Of a stretch of DNA of 51,798 nt, positions 9,247 to 18,682 are shown piece after piece (the first letter of the stretch is position 1; each line of letters begins with the position of its first letter). The DNA lies in contig JAICWQ010000003.1 of assembly GCA_025934755.1 (NCBI GenBank), forward strand, positions 1 through 51,798. The letters run 5' to 3'. Source of the DNA: Chthoniobacterales bacterium. GTDB lineage: Bacteria > Verrucomicrobiota > Verrucomicrobiia > Chthoniobacterales > UBA10450. The translations under genes were made by a program, and so were the position numbers. The notes beneath the pieces are model-generated. The model saw only the letters and a program-made list of their open reading frames with translations, was not told the DNA's origin and did no database searches.

Positions 9247-9959
9247 TACCCGTTCAACCGCAAGGCGACGACTTCGCGTAACATCGCAACGCTGTCGTGG
9301 ACGACACGCACTTTGCTGCCTTCGGAGTGGTTCCAACGGACCGGCACTTCGCGCAGCCGCAAACCGGCGCGATGAGCCATGAAAAGCAGCTCAACGTCGA
9401 AAGCGAATCCGATGGTGTGCGCCTTTTCCAGAATCGGGCGCGAAACATCAAGTCGAAACGCCTTGAAGCCGCATTGGGTGTCCCAAAACGGCATCCCGGT
9501 CGCCAGCCGGACGATGAAATTGAATACCCGTCCGGCTTGTTCCCGGCGCCACGGCTGATGAACCCCGATCAGTTTGCGATCCAGGGCGCGCGATCCAAAA
9601 GCAACATCCACTTGGCCGTTCGCGATAGGTTCGATCAGCTTCGGAATCTCGCTGAGCGGGGTTGACAGATCAGCGTCGAAAAACAATCCAATTGGCTTGG
9701 TCGCCGCGAGCAAGCCGCTTCTTACCGCCGCGCCTTTCCCGCGATTCGGAAAATTTTCGAGTAACCGGGTTTGAATTTTTGCGCCGGCCAGAACTTCGCG
9801 AACGATGGCAGCCGTCGAATCGGTCGAACCATCGTTTACTACAATCAGTTCCGCGTCCGGACTTTCAGCTGACAAATAATTGAGGGTGGACCGAACGGTG
9901 TCCCCGATGCGCCCGGCTTCGTTGTAGCAAGGAATGGTGACGGAGAATGAGGGAAGCAT
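9246..9959 (-). CDS. Glycosyltransferase family 2, dolichyl-phosphate glucosyltransferase-like
   Basis: A 237-residue GT-A fold enzyme likely to move a sugar from a nucleotide donor to a polyprenyl phosphate at the inner face of the membrane. The start MLPSFSVTIPCYNEAGRI and VVNDGSTDST are the nucleotide-binding segments. DADLSTP (about 95-101) holds the metal-binding DxD. FWDTQCGFKAFR and FDVELLFMA match the acceptor region of the ALG5-like subgroup. No membrane segments are seen. The exact substrate is unknown. The stop codon sits in a repeat hairpin. Confidence 0.88.
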   Translation of the reverse strand: MLPSFSVTIPCYNEAGRIGDTVRSTLNYLSAESPDAELIVVNDGSTDSTAAIVREVLAGAKIQTRLLENFPNRGKGAAVRSGLLAATKPIGLFFDADLSTPLSEIPKLIEPIANGQVDVAFGSRALDRKLIGVHQPWRREQAGRVFNFIVRLATGMPFWDTQCGFKAFRLDVSRPILEKAHTIGFAFDVELLFMAHRAGLRLREVPVRWNHSEGSKVRVVHDSVAMLREVVALRLNG

Positions 9960-9982
9960 CGTGATTCGTTGAATCGTTAAAT

Positions 9983-10023
9983 CGTTACATCGGAAAGTCG
10001 ATTCACGAATCTCGAATTACGAA
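9983..10023 (+). repeat. Dispersed spacer repeat (CGTTACATCGG family), second copy
   Basis: CGTTACATCGG (9983-9993) and GAATCTCGAATTACGA (10007-10022) repeat the blocks at 2892-2924 in the same order. Confidence 0.7.
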
Positions 10024-10033
10024 TCTTTCGGCC

Positions 10034-11068
10034 CTATTTGAAAATCTCGGTCACGAACTTGCCGTTGGCATCGACGTACCCTCGATACATGCCGGAAGTA
10101 TTGAACGGCAGCGAGATATTCCCGCTTTTGTCGATGGCGATCATGCCGCCCGCGCCGCCGAGTTTGCCGATCTTATCGATGACGGCAATGGAAGCTTCCT
10201 GCAAGGTTTTGCGCCGGTATTCCATCATGGCTGAGACGTCGTGCGCCGCGGTGGCCATGATGAAAAATTCACCATCGCCGGTGCCGGAAACCGCGCAGGT
10301 GGCATTGTTCGCATAAGTGCCGGCACCGATGATTGGACTGTCGCCAATGCGGCCGCTCAATTTGTTCGATTTGCCGCCGGTCGAAGTGGCCGCCGCCAGA
10401 TTCCCATTTCGATCGAGCGCGACCGCGCCAACGGTGCCGTGCCCCTCTTCCGGCGCGACAATAAATTTCTTATCGCCAGCCGGCGCAGCTTTGCTTTTTT
10501 CTTTTTCCTTGTCCCTTTGCAATTCGTCCCAGTGTTCCTGGGTGAAAAAATATTTACCGTCGACGAGCTCCATGCCGTGTTCCTTGGCAAACGCCTCCGC
10601 GCCTTCGCCGGCCATCATAATGTGCGGCGATTTTTCCATTACGAGGCGGGCGAGAGCGATCGGGTTTTTAATGTGTTGGAGGTTGGCAACGGCGCCCGCG
10701 CGAAGCGTCCGGCCGTCCATGATTGCGGCGTCCATTTCGTTGACGCCGGCTGAGTTGAATACTGCACCCTTTCCGGCGTTAAACAGTGGATTGTCCTCAA
10801 ACGCGCGGACCGCGGCTTCGGTTGCATCTAAAGCCGAGCCGCCGTGTTGCAAAATTTCCCAACCCGGGCGCAGCGCGTTTTCAATTCCAGCGCGATATTC
10901 GCGCTCCCGTTCGGCGCTCATTTTGCCGCGCTCCATCGTTCCGGCGCCCCCGTGGACGACCAACCCGATCTTGTTTTGTTTCGCTGAACTCATTCTCCCG
11001 AATTGTTGCGCGCCAGCTAATGACGCAAGCGCGAAGAAACCGCAAATTAGAAAAACCCGAGTCGACAT
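10034..11068 (-). CDS. Isoaspartyl peptidase / L-asparaginase, exported
   Basis: A 344-residue N-terminal nucleophile hydrolase of the plant-type asparaginase family (as E. coli IaaA/EcAIII). It removes isoaspartyl residues from peptides and hydrolyses asparagine. A signal peptide (about 1-21, ending SLAGAQQ) places it in the periplasm. The precursor cleaves itself before Thr212 in GHGTVGAVALD, and that Thr is the nucleophile. Conserved VVHGGAG (about 37-43) and GNLAAATSTGG are present. Residues 178-205 (rich in Lys and Glu) form the variable linker before the cleavage site. It is divergent from mlaE across a 96-bp shared promoter region. Confidence 0.94.
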   Translation of the reverse strand: MSTRVFLICGFFALASLAGAQQFGRMSSAKQNKIGLVVHGGAGTMERGKMSAEREREYRAGIENALRPGWEILQHGGSALDATEAAVRAFEDNPLFNAGKGAVFNSAGVNEMDAAIMDGRTLRAGAVANLQHIKNPIALARLVMEKSPHIMMAGEGAEAFAKEHGMELVDGKYFFTQEHWDELQRDKEKEKSKAAPAGDKKFIVAPEEGHGTVGAVALDRNGNLAAATSTGGKSNKLSGRIGDSPIIGAGTYANNATCAVSGTGDGEFFIMATAAHDVSAMMEYRRKTLQEASIAVIDKIGKLGGAGGMIAIDKSGNISLPFNTSGMYRGYVDANGKFVTEIFK

Positions 11069-11164
11069 GATTAGAGGTCAACAAATAGACCCCGGGTCGC
11101 GACCGCGCCAGCCAGAAGAAATCACTTTTACCTCCTCCGAACTGGGGCAATTTCCCCCTTTGAA

Positions 11165-12016
11165 ATGGCAGAAGAGAAACCAAACATGCCGGAAGAAGGC
11201 TTGATCAAGGCGCCGGCCTTCGTGCTGCAGGAGATTGGCGGCATCTGGACCCATTTTCTTCGCGAGGTCAGCAGCATGACCTGGTTCATCGAGCAGACCT
11301 TTGCGGAAAGCCTGGAGCGCTTTCGCGAAGGCCGGGTGCCATTTCGGGCCGGCAGTTTTTTCCGCCAGGCCGAGCGAGCCGGCGTGGAATCCATTCCGTT
11401 AGTCGCCCTGGTTTCTTTCTTCCTCGGACTGACGATGGCGCTGCTGACCGGTTATCAGCTCCAACGATTCGGAACCGAGCGACTGATTCCCGGTTTGGTT
11501 TCAATCGCCTTTACCCGCGAGCTCGGGCCGCTAATCACCGGGATCATGCTGGCCGCGCGAATCGGCGCCGCGTTCACGGCCGAGCTCGGAACCATGACGG
11601 TCAACGAAGAAGTGGACGCGATCGAGGCCATGGGGATCGGTCCGCTGCGTTTTCTGGTCGCGCCACGAATGCTCGCCCTTTTACTGCTGATGCCGTGCCT
11701 GTCCACCATCTCGAACGTGGCAGCCATTCTGGCCACGAGTATGATCTCGAAAGCTTATTTCGCCATCGCGCTCCCCTACTTCATCGATCTCGTTCGGGAC
11801 GCATTGTTGATTCGCGACATCATTACCGGTGTGTTCAAAAGTTTCCTGTTCGGAATGTTGATCGCGGCCATCGCGTGTTATCGCGGCCTCTCAGTGAAAG
11901 GGGGCGCCGCCGGAGTGGGAACGGCGACAACCTCCAGCGTGGTGACTGCCATCACCGTCGTCATCGGCGTCGACACCCTCTACAACATCGTCTATGTGAA
12001 CTTTTTCCCGACATGA
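11165..12016 (+). CDS. mlaE: MlaE-family lipid ABC transporter permease
   Basis: The inner-membrane permease of an MCE (Mla) phospholipid transporter between the inner and outer membranes. The 283 residues include a cytoplasmic N-terminal helix and about five or six membrane segments. The family core GPLITGIMLAARIGAAFTAE is followed by GTMTVNEEVDAIEAMGI, the coupling element. Its stop overlaps the start of mlaF by ATGA, so the two are translationally coupled. A second possible start lies 7 codons in. It heads the three-gene operon mlaE-mlaF-mlaD. Confidence 0.95.
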   Translation: MAEEKPNMPEEGLIKAPAFVLQEIGGIWTHFLREVSSMTWFIEQTFAESLERFREGRVPFRAGSFFRQAERAGVESIPLVALVSFFLGLTMALLTGYQLQRFGTERLIPGLVSIAFTRELGPLITGIMLAARIGAAFTAELGTMTVNEEVDAIEAMGIGPLRFLVAPRMLALLLLMPCLSTISNVAAILATSMISKAYFAIALPYFIDLVRDALLIRDIITGVFKSFLFGMLIAAIACYRGLSVKGGAAGVGTATTSSVVTAITVVIGVDTLYNIVYVNFFPT

Positions 12017-12804
12017 GCGCGAACGATTCGCACGTCGTGGAATTGCGCGCTGTCAGGAAGGAGTTCGAGCAGAAGTTGGTCCTCGATGAAGTCTCGCTCT
12101 CAGTCAGGCATCAGGAACGGCTGGTGATCATGGGCCAAAGTGGCAGCGGTAAGAGCACCATTCTTCGATTGATCCTCGGAATGATGAGACCGGACGCGGG
12201 CTCGGTTTTTTTCAAACAATTCGAGATCACCCGGTTGACCCGGCGCAAATTGCAGCAAGTCCGCCGTGATATTGGAATGGTTTACCAATACTCCGCTTTG
12301 CTCAGTTCCCGCGACGTTCACGACAACGTTGCTCTGCCTCTGGAGGAATTGACCGAGAAATCGAAAAAAGAAATCGATAAGATCGTCGATCAAAAACTCG
12401 AACTCGTCGGTATGACGGACGCAAAAAATCTGACCCCGTCGGAATTGAGCGGCGGCATGCGCAAACGGGTGAGCCTGGCCCGGGCCCTGGTTATGGAGCC
12501 CGAATTAATCTTGTTCGATGAGCCGACGGCGGGCCTCGATCCAGTCATCGCATCGGTCATTGACGAATTGATTATCAATCTCAGTGAGCAGTCGAAGGTG
12601 ACTTCAATTGTCGTTACCCACGAAATGGCAAGCGCCTTTCGCATCGGCACCCGCATGGCTATGTTGTATCAGGGAAAGATCATTGAAGACGCCGACCCCG
12701 AAACATTCAAGCAATCGCAAAATCCGGTCGTCGCTCAGTTCTTGAGCGGAAGCACGGAAGGTCCCATTCTGGAAGGAAGCCAAGATGCAATTGCAAAAAA
12801 ATGA
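12013..12804 (+). CDS. mlaF: MlaF-family lipid ABC transporter ATPase
   Basis: A 263-residue cytoplasmic ATPase that powers MCE-system lipid transport. Walker A GQSGSGKST is at 41-49. The signature is LSGGMRKR, the MlaF form of LSGGQ, followed by Walker B LILFDEPTAGLD and the switch His in VTHEM. The ATG overlapping the mlaE stop was chosen over earlier in-frame starts, because those would run through mlaE and add no family sequence. The 3' end overlaps mlaD by 20 bases. Confidence 0.96.
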   Translation: MSANDSHVVELRAVRKEFEQKLVLDEVSLSVRHQERLVIMGQSGSGKSTILRLILGMMRPDAGSVFFKQFEITRLTRRKLQQVRRDIGMVYQYSALLSSRDVHDNVALPLEELTEKSKKEIDKIVDQKLELVGMTDAKNLTPSELSGGMRKRVSLARALVMEPELILFDEPTAGLDPVIASVIDELIINLSEQSKVTSIVVTHEMASAFRIGTRMAMLYQGKIIEDADPETFKQSQNPVVAQFLSGSTEGPILEGSQDAIAKK

Positions 12805-13774
12805 AATTATGACGGGGCTGCTGGTCGTTGGGACCGTGGCCGCCCTCGTATTCGTTTTAGTTTTGCTCGGCGCCCCTGGCCTGTTTCGACCGTTGGTCAC
12901 ATATAAAATTTACGTCGACAACGCCGCGGGCATCAAACAAGGGGCGGTCGTGATGTTGGCGGGCCGCAAGATCGGTCAGGTCCAAAAGCTTTTCTCCCCG
13001 GTATCCAAGGAAGAGGAACGTCGAGCGGAAGAAGCCGCGTCGGCTTTTAGTGCCCCCGAGCCGAACGCGACGCCAGAGGATACCAACAAACCAAAGTACC
13101 AGGCGCGGATCGACGTTCAGGTGGATCGGAGCGCGGTGGTTTACCGCGATGCCAAGACCCGCTTGATGCAGCTTGGATTGCTGGGGGAGATGGCGATCGA
13201 CATTACCCAGGGGACCGACGCAGCCGGTCGCGCCCGGGACGGCGAGATGTTTGCCGGCGAACGCACTCCTGATTTCAGCGAAGCGGCTGCAAAGATGCTC
13301 GAGGTAATCAAGCCGGTGGCGGCCGAGGCTGCGACCACGATGAAAGGCCTCCAGGAGACGGCTGATAACATTAATCATCTTACCGACGAAGATTCAGAGC
13401 TCAGTCAGGCCCTCGCCCAGGTCAAGACGTTCGGCGAGCACATGGCCGACCTCACTGCGCCAGATAGCGCGTTATCGCACTCGCTTAATAATATCGAGAA
13501 GATCAGCAACAGTTTGACTGAGAACGATAACCTCAAGGTGACCCTTCAAAATTTCCGCGACACGTCCGAGAAATTGAAGAACACGATGCGCGATCTCGAA
13601 CCAGTCGGAAGAAACATTTCTGAATTCAGTGAGACGATAAAAACGCAGCCGTGGCGGTTGGTTTATCCTACGACCAAGAAATATCCCGAGAAATCGCCAG
13701 CTCCGAGCGAAGCCACCATCACTGTTCGCAAAACGGCCAAGCCCAAAGCGACTCCGGCCGAGGGCAACCGTTGA
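12785..13774 (+). CDS. mlaD: MlaD-like MCE-domain protein
   Basis: A 329-residue membrane-anchored substrate-binding protein of the lipid transporter. One N-terminal membrane segment (about 10-33) is followed by an MCE domain (about 38-150) with YVDNAAGIKQGAVVMLAGRKIGQV, then a helical region. A charged, Pro-rich stretch (about 75-100) interrupts the MCE domain, and the C-terminal tail is Lys/Ala/Pro rich. GGAAGGAAG upstream supports this ATG. No MlaB or MlaC homologue is adjacent, so the operon is minimal. It converges with the topoisomerase gene, with only 3 bases between the stops. Confidence 0.93.
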   Translation: MQLQKNEIMTGLLVVGTVAALVFVLVLLGAPGLFRPLVTYKIYVDNAAGIKQGAVVMLAGRKIGQVQKLFSPVSKEEERRAEEAASAFSAPEPNATPEDTNKPKYQARIDVQVDRSAVVYRDAKTRLMQLGLLGEMAIDITQGTDAAGRARDGEMFAGERTPDFSEAAAKMLEVIKPVAAEAATTMKGLQETADNINHLTDEDSELSQALAQVKTFGEHMADLTAPDSALSHSLNNIEKISNSLTENDNLKVTLQNFRDTSEKLKNTMRDLEPVGRNISEFSETIKTQPWRLVYPTTKKYPEKSPAPSEATITVRKTAKPKATPAEGNR

Positions 13775-13777
13775 TTT

Positions 13778-14863
13778 TTACGCCGCTTTTTTGGCCAGAC
13801 GGGATTCCAGAAACGTCAGCACCGCTTTTTCGCTTTCGCGCAGGTCGAGGTTTTCCTTTGCCTCTTCCGTGATTTGCTTCAATCCATCGATTGATTGCCG
13901 GCCGAAATAGCTTTCGAAGATCGCCGGATGCACGTAACACTTGCGGCAAATCGCCGGGGTGTTACCAAGGATTTTGGAGACGGCGGCGATCGCGGTCTTG
14001 ATGTTCGCTTTCGCCTGTTTTTTGGTTTCGAATTTCTCCTGTGCGCTCAAGGCCATGGCGGTCAGGACGGTTCCAGCAAGAGTGCGAAAGTCCTTTGCGG
14101 TAAAATCATCATCCGTGATTTCGCCCAAATACTGATTCACATCCTGCGAGGTGATGTCCCGAACTTCGCCATCATCGTCGACATACTGAAACAAATCCTG
14201 ACCAGGCACGTCCTGAAGCTTGGAAACAATCTTGGCAATGCGCCGATCGGTCACGTCGACTTCGTGTTCCTTGCCACTCTTCCCACGGAACCGGAAACGC
14301 AGTTTCGAGCCCTTCACTTCCACATGTCGATCTTTCATCGTAGTCAGGCCGAACGATTTGTTTTCGCGCGCGTACTCTTCGTTCCCGATCCGGATGAAGG
14401 TTCGCTCCAGTAATTGCACGACTGTGGCCAAAACTTTGTTCTGCGGAAGACCCGGCAGCTTCAGATCTTTCTCGATCCGTCTTCGGATTTTCGGAAGCGC
14501 TCGCCCAAAGGCCATCATTCGATCGTACTTGTTTTCGTCGCGAACTTCGCGCCAGCGCTCGTGATAAAGATATTGTTTGCGATGGCGAGCATCGCGGCCG
14601 GTCGCTTGAATGTGTCCGTTCGCGCTCGGGCAAATCCACACCTCGGTCCAGGCTGGCGGAATCGCGAGTCGCTTTACCCGCAACAAACGCTGCTCATCAC
14701 CAATCTGTTTTCCGTCGGTGTCGAAGTATTCGAAGTCGTCGCCTTTTGCTTTGCGGGTGTAACCCGGCCGATCGTCGCTGATATATCGAAGACCGGCTTC
14801 TTCAGCCGCCTCGATCGCTTCCGCAACAAGCTTTGCCCCGTTTCCGTTACCCTTTTTAGCCAT
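13778..14863 (-). CDS. DNA topoisomerase IB (eukaryotic/poxvirus type)
   Basis: Relaxes supercoils by a 3'-phosphotyrosyl single-strand break, without ATP. The 361 residues fit the bacterial TopIB family. The N-terminal domain (about 25-105) has RLAIPPAW and VWICP and recognises DNA. The catalytic domain follows with RIGNEEYA, an active-site Arg near 260 (AKDFRTLAGT) and the nucleophile Tyr310 in CRKCYVHP. It is a single gene on the minus strand, converging with mlaD. The neighbour at 14996 is on the same strand across a repeat-filled spacer. Confidence 0.95.
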   Translation of the reverse strand: MAKKGNGNGAKLVAEAIEAAEEAGLRYISDDRPGYTRKAKGDDFEYFDTDGKQIGDEQRLLRVKRLAIPPAWTEVWICPSANGHIQATGRDARHRKQYLYHERWREVRDENKYDRMMAFGRALPKIRRRIEKDLKLPGLPQNKVLATVVQLLERTFIRIGNEEYARENKSFGLTTMKDRHVEVKGSKLRFRFRGKSGKEHEVDVTDRRIAKIVSKLQDVPGQDLFQYVDDDGEVRDITSQDVNQYLGEITDDDFTAKDFRTLAGTVLTAMALSAQEKFETKKQAKANIKTAIAAVSKILGNTPAICRKCYVHPAIFESYFGRQSIDGLKQITEEAKENLDLRESEKAVLTFLESRLAKKAA

Positions 14864-14896
14864 TGCGCGCCCTTAATGAGTTCGCGTTTCGGAATC

Positions 14897-14990
14897 TGGA
14901 GGGACGTGCTCCGTTGCGTCGGTTTGGTCTTCAACCGACAAGGGGGTCGCCCCCTCCACCCAACGGTAATGCGACGCGTCCAGGACGCGT
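14897..14990. repeat. Spacer hairpins upstream of topoisomerase IB
   Basis: The 132-bp spacer is mostly repeats: GTCGGTT (14918-14924) with AACCGAC (14933-14939), GGGGG/CCCCC around 14942-14954, and a block with ACGCGTCC and GGACGCGT. They resemble the other dispersed hairpins. No gene was seen. Confidence 0.6.
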
Positions 14991-14995
14991 TTAAT

Positions 14996-15427
14996 TCATG
15001 AGCCGTAGCTCTTGGTGAACTTTTTCTTGGACTCAGCGCCTTCGGTCGAAGATTCGACCGGCGTTGACGGTGTGGGCTCTGGCTGCGCCGGTTGTGAGGC
15101 AGGTTCCTCGGCTGGCGGCGTTACTTGCGCGCCGCCCTTGGAGATATGTTGCGAAACTTCCACGTAGACCATTTGCAAATTCGAAAGCGTATTTCGAAGC
15201 ACCGTCGCCTCCTCATTGGTCAAATTGCCGCGGGTCTTTTCCTGAATCATCGCAAGCTGATCGATAAACATTTTGGCCAGCTCAAGATTCACTTCCCCTT
15301 CACCCGTTTTCGGATTCGGAATCTGACCCAAAAAAAGGGCCGCGTTCTGGGCGTGCATCATCACAAATTCGATGAAACGCTGGGAGAGTTCCCCCGCGCT
15401 CTGCGTGGTTTTTTGGACTTCAGCCAT
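14996..15427 (-). CDS. DUF1844 family protein
   Basis: A 143-residue cytoplasmic protein. The DUF1844 core is helical, about 10-92 (FIEFVMMHAQNAALFLGQIPNP, then LAKMFIDQLAMIQEKTRGNLT and a final helix). It is followed by a Pro/Glu/Ser-rich disordered tail ending in a basic segment. The family is common in Verrucomicrobia, Acidobacteria and related phyla and has no settled function. The gene stands between repeat-rich spacers. Confidence 0.88.
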   Translation of the reverse strand: MAEVQKTTQSAGELSQRFIEFVMMHAQNAALFLGQIPNPKTGEGEVNLELAKMFIDQLAMIQEKTRGNLTNEEATVLRNTLSNLQMVYVEVSQHISKGGAQVTPPAEEPASQPAQPEPTPSTPVESSTEGAESKKKFTKSYGS

Positions 15428-15490
15428 ATAAGAAAGTGATCAGTGCCCTGTGACAAGTGACCGGAATCTAACTAGCACAGGACTAACATC

Positions 15491-15518
15491 TCGTCACTCG
15501 TCACCTGTCACTCGTCAC
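15491..15518. repeat. Four tandem heptads TCGTCAC
   Basis: Four copies (the third is CTGTCAC) lie between the DUF1844 gene and the M16 protease, and the last covers the protease stop codon. The same tandem is found inside pdxA (29214-29241) and, degenerate and inverted, at 35284-35312. Confidence 0.85.
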
Positions 15519-18136
15519 TTCTTACCCGCCGGCCGCACGATCGCCAAAACATACGGCTGATCGAGAAAGTACTTTGCCGCCACTCGTTTGATGTCGTCGA
15601 GTGTGACGGCGTTCGTTTCCGCTTCGGTCTTTTTGTAATAATCGAACCCAAGACCATACAGTTCGTCGAGCGCGGATTGAAACCCGAACGAGCTGTTCGC
15701 TTGCATCGCGATTTGATGCTGGCCGATGAGTTTCCGCTTCGCGCGGGTCAATTCTTCCGGGGTGAGACCTTCGCTGGCGAGTTTATGGATTTCGTCAAGG
15801 AGCGCCGTTTTTACCGGCTCGATTTTTTGCGGATCGGTCCCCACATAAAATGCGAACAGTCCAGGGACCAGGCCCTGCATCTGGCTCGCGCCGACGTAGT
15901 AGGCCAGGCCCATGTTTTCGCGAATCCGAATGAAAAAGCGCGAGCCAAGATCGCTGCTCGCTTCGTCGATCAGCTCCAGCGCGTGACGGTCGTTATTGAA
16001 CATGTCCACGCCTCGGTAACCGACCATGAGCACGCCTTGAGCTTTTTCCTTGTTGCTTTCGACAGTCTCGGTTTTCGTGATTGGCGTCGACGGGCGGGCA
16101 TTAGTCAAGGCGAGGGCGCCGGGCTTCATCTTGCCGAGCGCTTGTTCGAAGAGTTGTTTCACTTCGCCGGCGTTTACATTTCCGAAAACTGAAATCACGC
16201 CGTTTTTCGCCACGAGATACTTGTCGCGGAATGCGATCAGATCCTTTTGAGTCAGTTTTCCCACCGAGCCGGCCAGGCCATTCGCGCGCAAGGCGTAGGG
16301 ATGATCCGTAAACAAGGCCTGACGCAGAATATTGCGAGCGACCGCGGTCAACTCCTCGTCCTCCTGTTTAATACCAGCGATCTGGACCTGCTTTTCGCGC
16401 TCAACCACTTTTTCGGGGAAAGTCGCGTTCAGCAATACATCGGCCAGGATATCAGCACCCGTCTTTAGATCCGGTTTCATCACATGGACCGAAACGCTCG
16501 TGCTGTTGTTGCCGGCATCGCTCGAGATCGATCCTCCAATCGCTTCGATTTGATCTGCGATTTGTTCGGCGGTGCGGCTCCTGGTTCCCTTGAGCAAAAC
16601 GCGGCTGGTCAACCGCGTGATGCCGTTGTCCTGCGGGGTTTCGGCGAGCAAACCGCTGCGAAAAATCGCGGTCATTGAAATCAGCGGCAGTCGCGGATCT
16701 TCACGAACGAGCAAACGCAGCCCGTTGGAGAGTTCGAACTTTTGAATCTCACCCGCTGCGACTGGCTTTGCCGTTTCTTGTTTTCCGGCCAGCGACCCTT
16801 TTGGGTTCAACGAAGTCACGGTCAGGTTTTGATCGACCAGATATTTCGCGGCGACACGCTTGATGTCATCGAGGGTGACTTTTTGAATGGCGGTCAAATA
16901 ATCGCGACTGAAATCGAGATTGCGGGTCAGCAGCCAGTTCGATCCGATATCGGAAGCCTGGCCTCGCATGGTGGTCAAGGCATCGAGATGATGACCAAGC
17001 GACATTTTTTTTGCCTTCATCAATTCATCGGCGGTCGCGCCGGCCTGTTTCATCTCGCCGATGATTTGCAAAATCAATTTCTCGGCATCCTCGCGCTTCT
17101 TTGGATCGACCGTCGCTTCCACGCCGAGCAAGCCCGGATCGCCCGGGGTGTAGGAAAACGCCGAGATACCAAAAGCGAGTCCTGCTTGTTCGCGGACCCG
17201 CCGATACAAACGTGAACTCCGGCCTTCGCCCAAAATCGTGGAAAGCAAATCGAGCGCCGGAACATCGGGATGGGTCAGCTCGGGAATGTGCCAGGCCAGA
17301 TACAGCCGGCTCAGTTCCGTCGCGAATTCGTTGTGGACTTCGCGCCGTCCCAGTTGCGGCGGTTCTTCGGGAACAAAGACCGGCTTCAACGATCTCTCGG
17401 GATAATCCTTGAAGAAATCGGCAAGCTGTTGATGAATTTTCTCGCCGTCAACGTCGCCCACGACGATGAAAGTGAGATTGTTCGGCACGTAACGCGATTT
17501 GTAATACTGCATCACCTGCTCCTGGGTCAGCTGATTGTAAATCTCCATCTCGCCGATCACCGGCAGCCGGTAGGGATGTTTTTGGTAAGCGGTGGCGAAC
17601 AATAACAGGCTCCCCATCCGGTCGGGGTTGTCGTAGCCCATCGCGAATTCGCGGCGAATCACTTCCTGCTCTTTGTTGTATTCTTCCGGCGGCAAGGTCG
17701 AGTTCATCATCGCGTCGGACAAAACTTTGAGCGCGGTCTCGACGCCGTTTTTCGGAACGTCGATCCAAAAAACGGTGCGGTCGAAGGAGGTGTAAGCATT
17801 GATGTAGCCGCCGACATCCTGGATTTTTTGGGCGATCTCGCTCGCTTTCTGCGTCTTGGTGCCCTTGAAGAGCATGTGCTCTAAAATATGCGACAACCCG
17901 GCGCCGAGCCTGTCGTCCTCGAAAATGCTGCCGGTCGCGCACCAGGCCTGAACGCTCGCCACCGGCGCGCTCCGGTCTTCTTGTACGATCAAAGTCAATC
18001 CATCGGGCAGCACCCATTTTCTTGCCGTGCTCGGCGGATAGGTAATGACGCTCGATTCGTTAACCGGAGCAGCTTTCAAGTTGACCATGGTAAAAACAAA
18101 TGCGGAAACGAGTCCTGCTACTTTAACGCGATACAC
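15515..18136 (-). CDS. M16 family zinc protease, two-domain, exported
   Basis: An 873-residue pitrilysin-type peptidase. The start is GTG; it gives a proper signal peptide (about 1-23), so the enzyme acts in the periplasm. The first M16 half has the inverted zinc motif HILEH (83-87), with Glu86 as base. A further Glu in EVIRREF (about 160) is the third zinc ligand. The second half (about 470-870) keeps the fold (LTSRVLLKGTRSRTAEQIADQIEAIG reads as the same region) but lacks the motif, as usual for the inactive half. Its stop codon sits in the heptad repeat. Confidence 0.94.
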   Translation of the reverse strand: MYRVKVAGLVSAFVFTMVNLKAAPVNESSVITYPPSTARKWVLPDGLTLIVQEDRSAPVASVQAWCATGSIFEDDRLGAGLSHILEHMLFKGTKTQKASEIAQKIQDVGGYINAYTSFDRTVFWIDVPKNGVETALKVLSDAMMNSTLPPEEYNKEQEVIRREFAMGYDNPDRMGSLLLFATAYQKHPYRLPVIGEMEIYNQLTQEQVMQYYKSRYVPNNLTFIVVGDVDGEKIHQQLADFFKDYPERSLKPVFVPEEPPQLGRREVHNEFATELSRLYLAWHIPELTHPDVPALDLLSTILGEGRSSRLYRRVREQAGLAFGISAFSYTPGDPGLLGVEATVDPKKREDAEKLILQIIGEMKQAGATADELMKAKKMSLGHHLDALTTMRGQASDIGSNWLLTRNLDFSRDYLTAIQKVTLDDIKRVAAKYLVDQNLTVTSLNPKGSLAGKQETAKPVAAGEIQKFELSNGLRLLVREDPRLPLISMTAIFRSGLLAETPQDNGITRLTSRVLLKGTRSRTAEQIADQIEAIGGSISSDAGNNSTSVSVHVMKPDLKTGADILADVLLNATFPEKVVEREKQVQIAGIKQEDEELTAVARNILRQALFTDHPYALRANGLAGSVGKLTQKDLIAFRDKYLVAKNGVISVFGNVNAGEVKQLFEQALGKMKPGALALTNARPSTPITKTETVESNKEKAQGVLMVGYRGVDMFNNDRHALELIDEASSDLGSRFFIRIRENMGLAYYVGASQMQGLVPGLFAFYVGTDPQKIEPVKTALLDEIHKLASEGLTPEELTRAKRKLIGQHQIAMQANSSFGFQSALDELYGLGFDYYKKTEAETNAVTLDDIKRVAAKYFLDQPYVLAIVRPAGKK

Positions 18137-18177
18137 AATTTATGCTTATTTGATTCCCAATCAGTCGCGCCGTTCGA

Positions 18178-18606
18178 TCAGGGAATCTTCGGAGCCGGCA
18201 AACCCGGACCGGGTTCGACTTTTTTCTCAGGCGCGAACGGTTTTGCGAACGCTTCCTGGAAATCATACACCGCTTTGAAGTCTTCGATCGAGTCTTCGTC
18301 AGTTTTTCCAAAAATCCCGGCGCCGATGAGATTGAAAACCATGTGACCGACGTCTTCGCAGGAACGGATGCCCCAACTCTCGAACACCGTGATCACCATG
18401 GGGCCAAACTCCTTGAGGGCGTATTGGCGGACGCCCTCCAGCAGTTCCGGTCCGGAAACGTGACGCACCGTCGTGCCTTTTACTTTCTTCTGCTGTTTGG
18501 TAGTGAAATCGAGCGAATCCCGCAAGAAAATATAGGCCTCGCGTTGATAACGCGGGTCATTCGTCACGATTGAATCGAGAGCTTCGGCAAATCCAATCTT
18601 CTGCAT
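18178..18606 (-). CDS. Minf_1886 family protein
   Basis: The 142-residue protein belongs to a family named after a Methylacidiphilum gene and typical of Verrucomicrobia and Planctomycetes. Its function is unknown. Typical segments are FAEALDSIVTNDPRYQREAY, FLRDSLDFTTKQ, HVSGPELLEGVRQYALKEFG and WGIRSCEDVGHMVFNLI. The C-terminus is Pro-rich. The start MQKIGF was chosen; the 20 codons ahead of it do not match the family. It lies 41 bases upstream of the M16 gene on the same strand, so the two may be co-transcribed. Confidence 0.85.
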   Translation of the reverse strand: MQKIGFAEALDSIVTNDPRYQREAYIFLRDSLDFTTKQQKKVKGTTVRHVSGPELLEGVRQYALKEFGPMVITVFESWGIRSCEDVGHMVFNLIGAGIFGKTDEDSIEDFKAVYDFQEAFAKPFAPEKKVEPGPGLPAPKIP

Positions 18607-18682
18607 TATGAAAAGGCGCGGCCTAACCGCGCCTGCGAGTCTAACCGGCATCCTCGCCGTCGGCAACTGTTACCAGAGCGCA

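Noticed and set aside
10317-11204. Long (295-codon) plus-strand frame antisense to the isoaspartyl peptidase
   Set aside because: The minus strand encodes a complete, motif-bearing enzyme. This frame is a shadow with Ala/Pro/Arg-rich low-complexity sequence.
15491-15518. Heptad repeats considered as a CRISPR array
   Set aside because: Units of seven bases with no spacers between them, and no Cas genes anywhere in the window.
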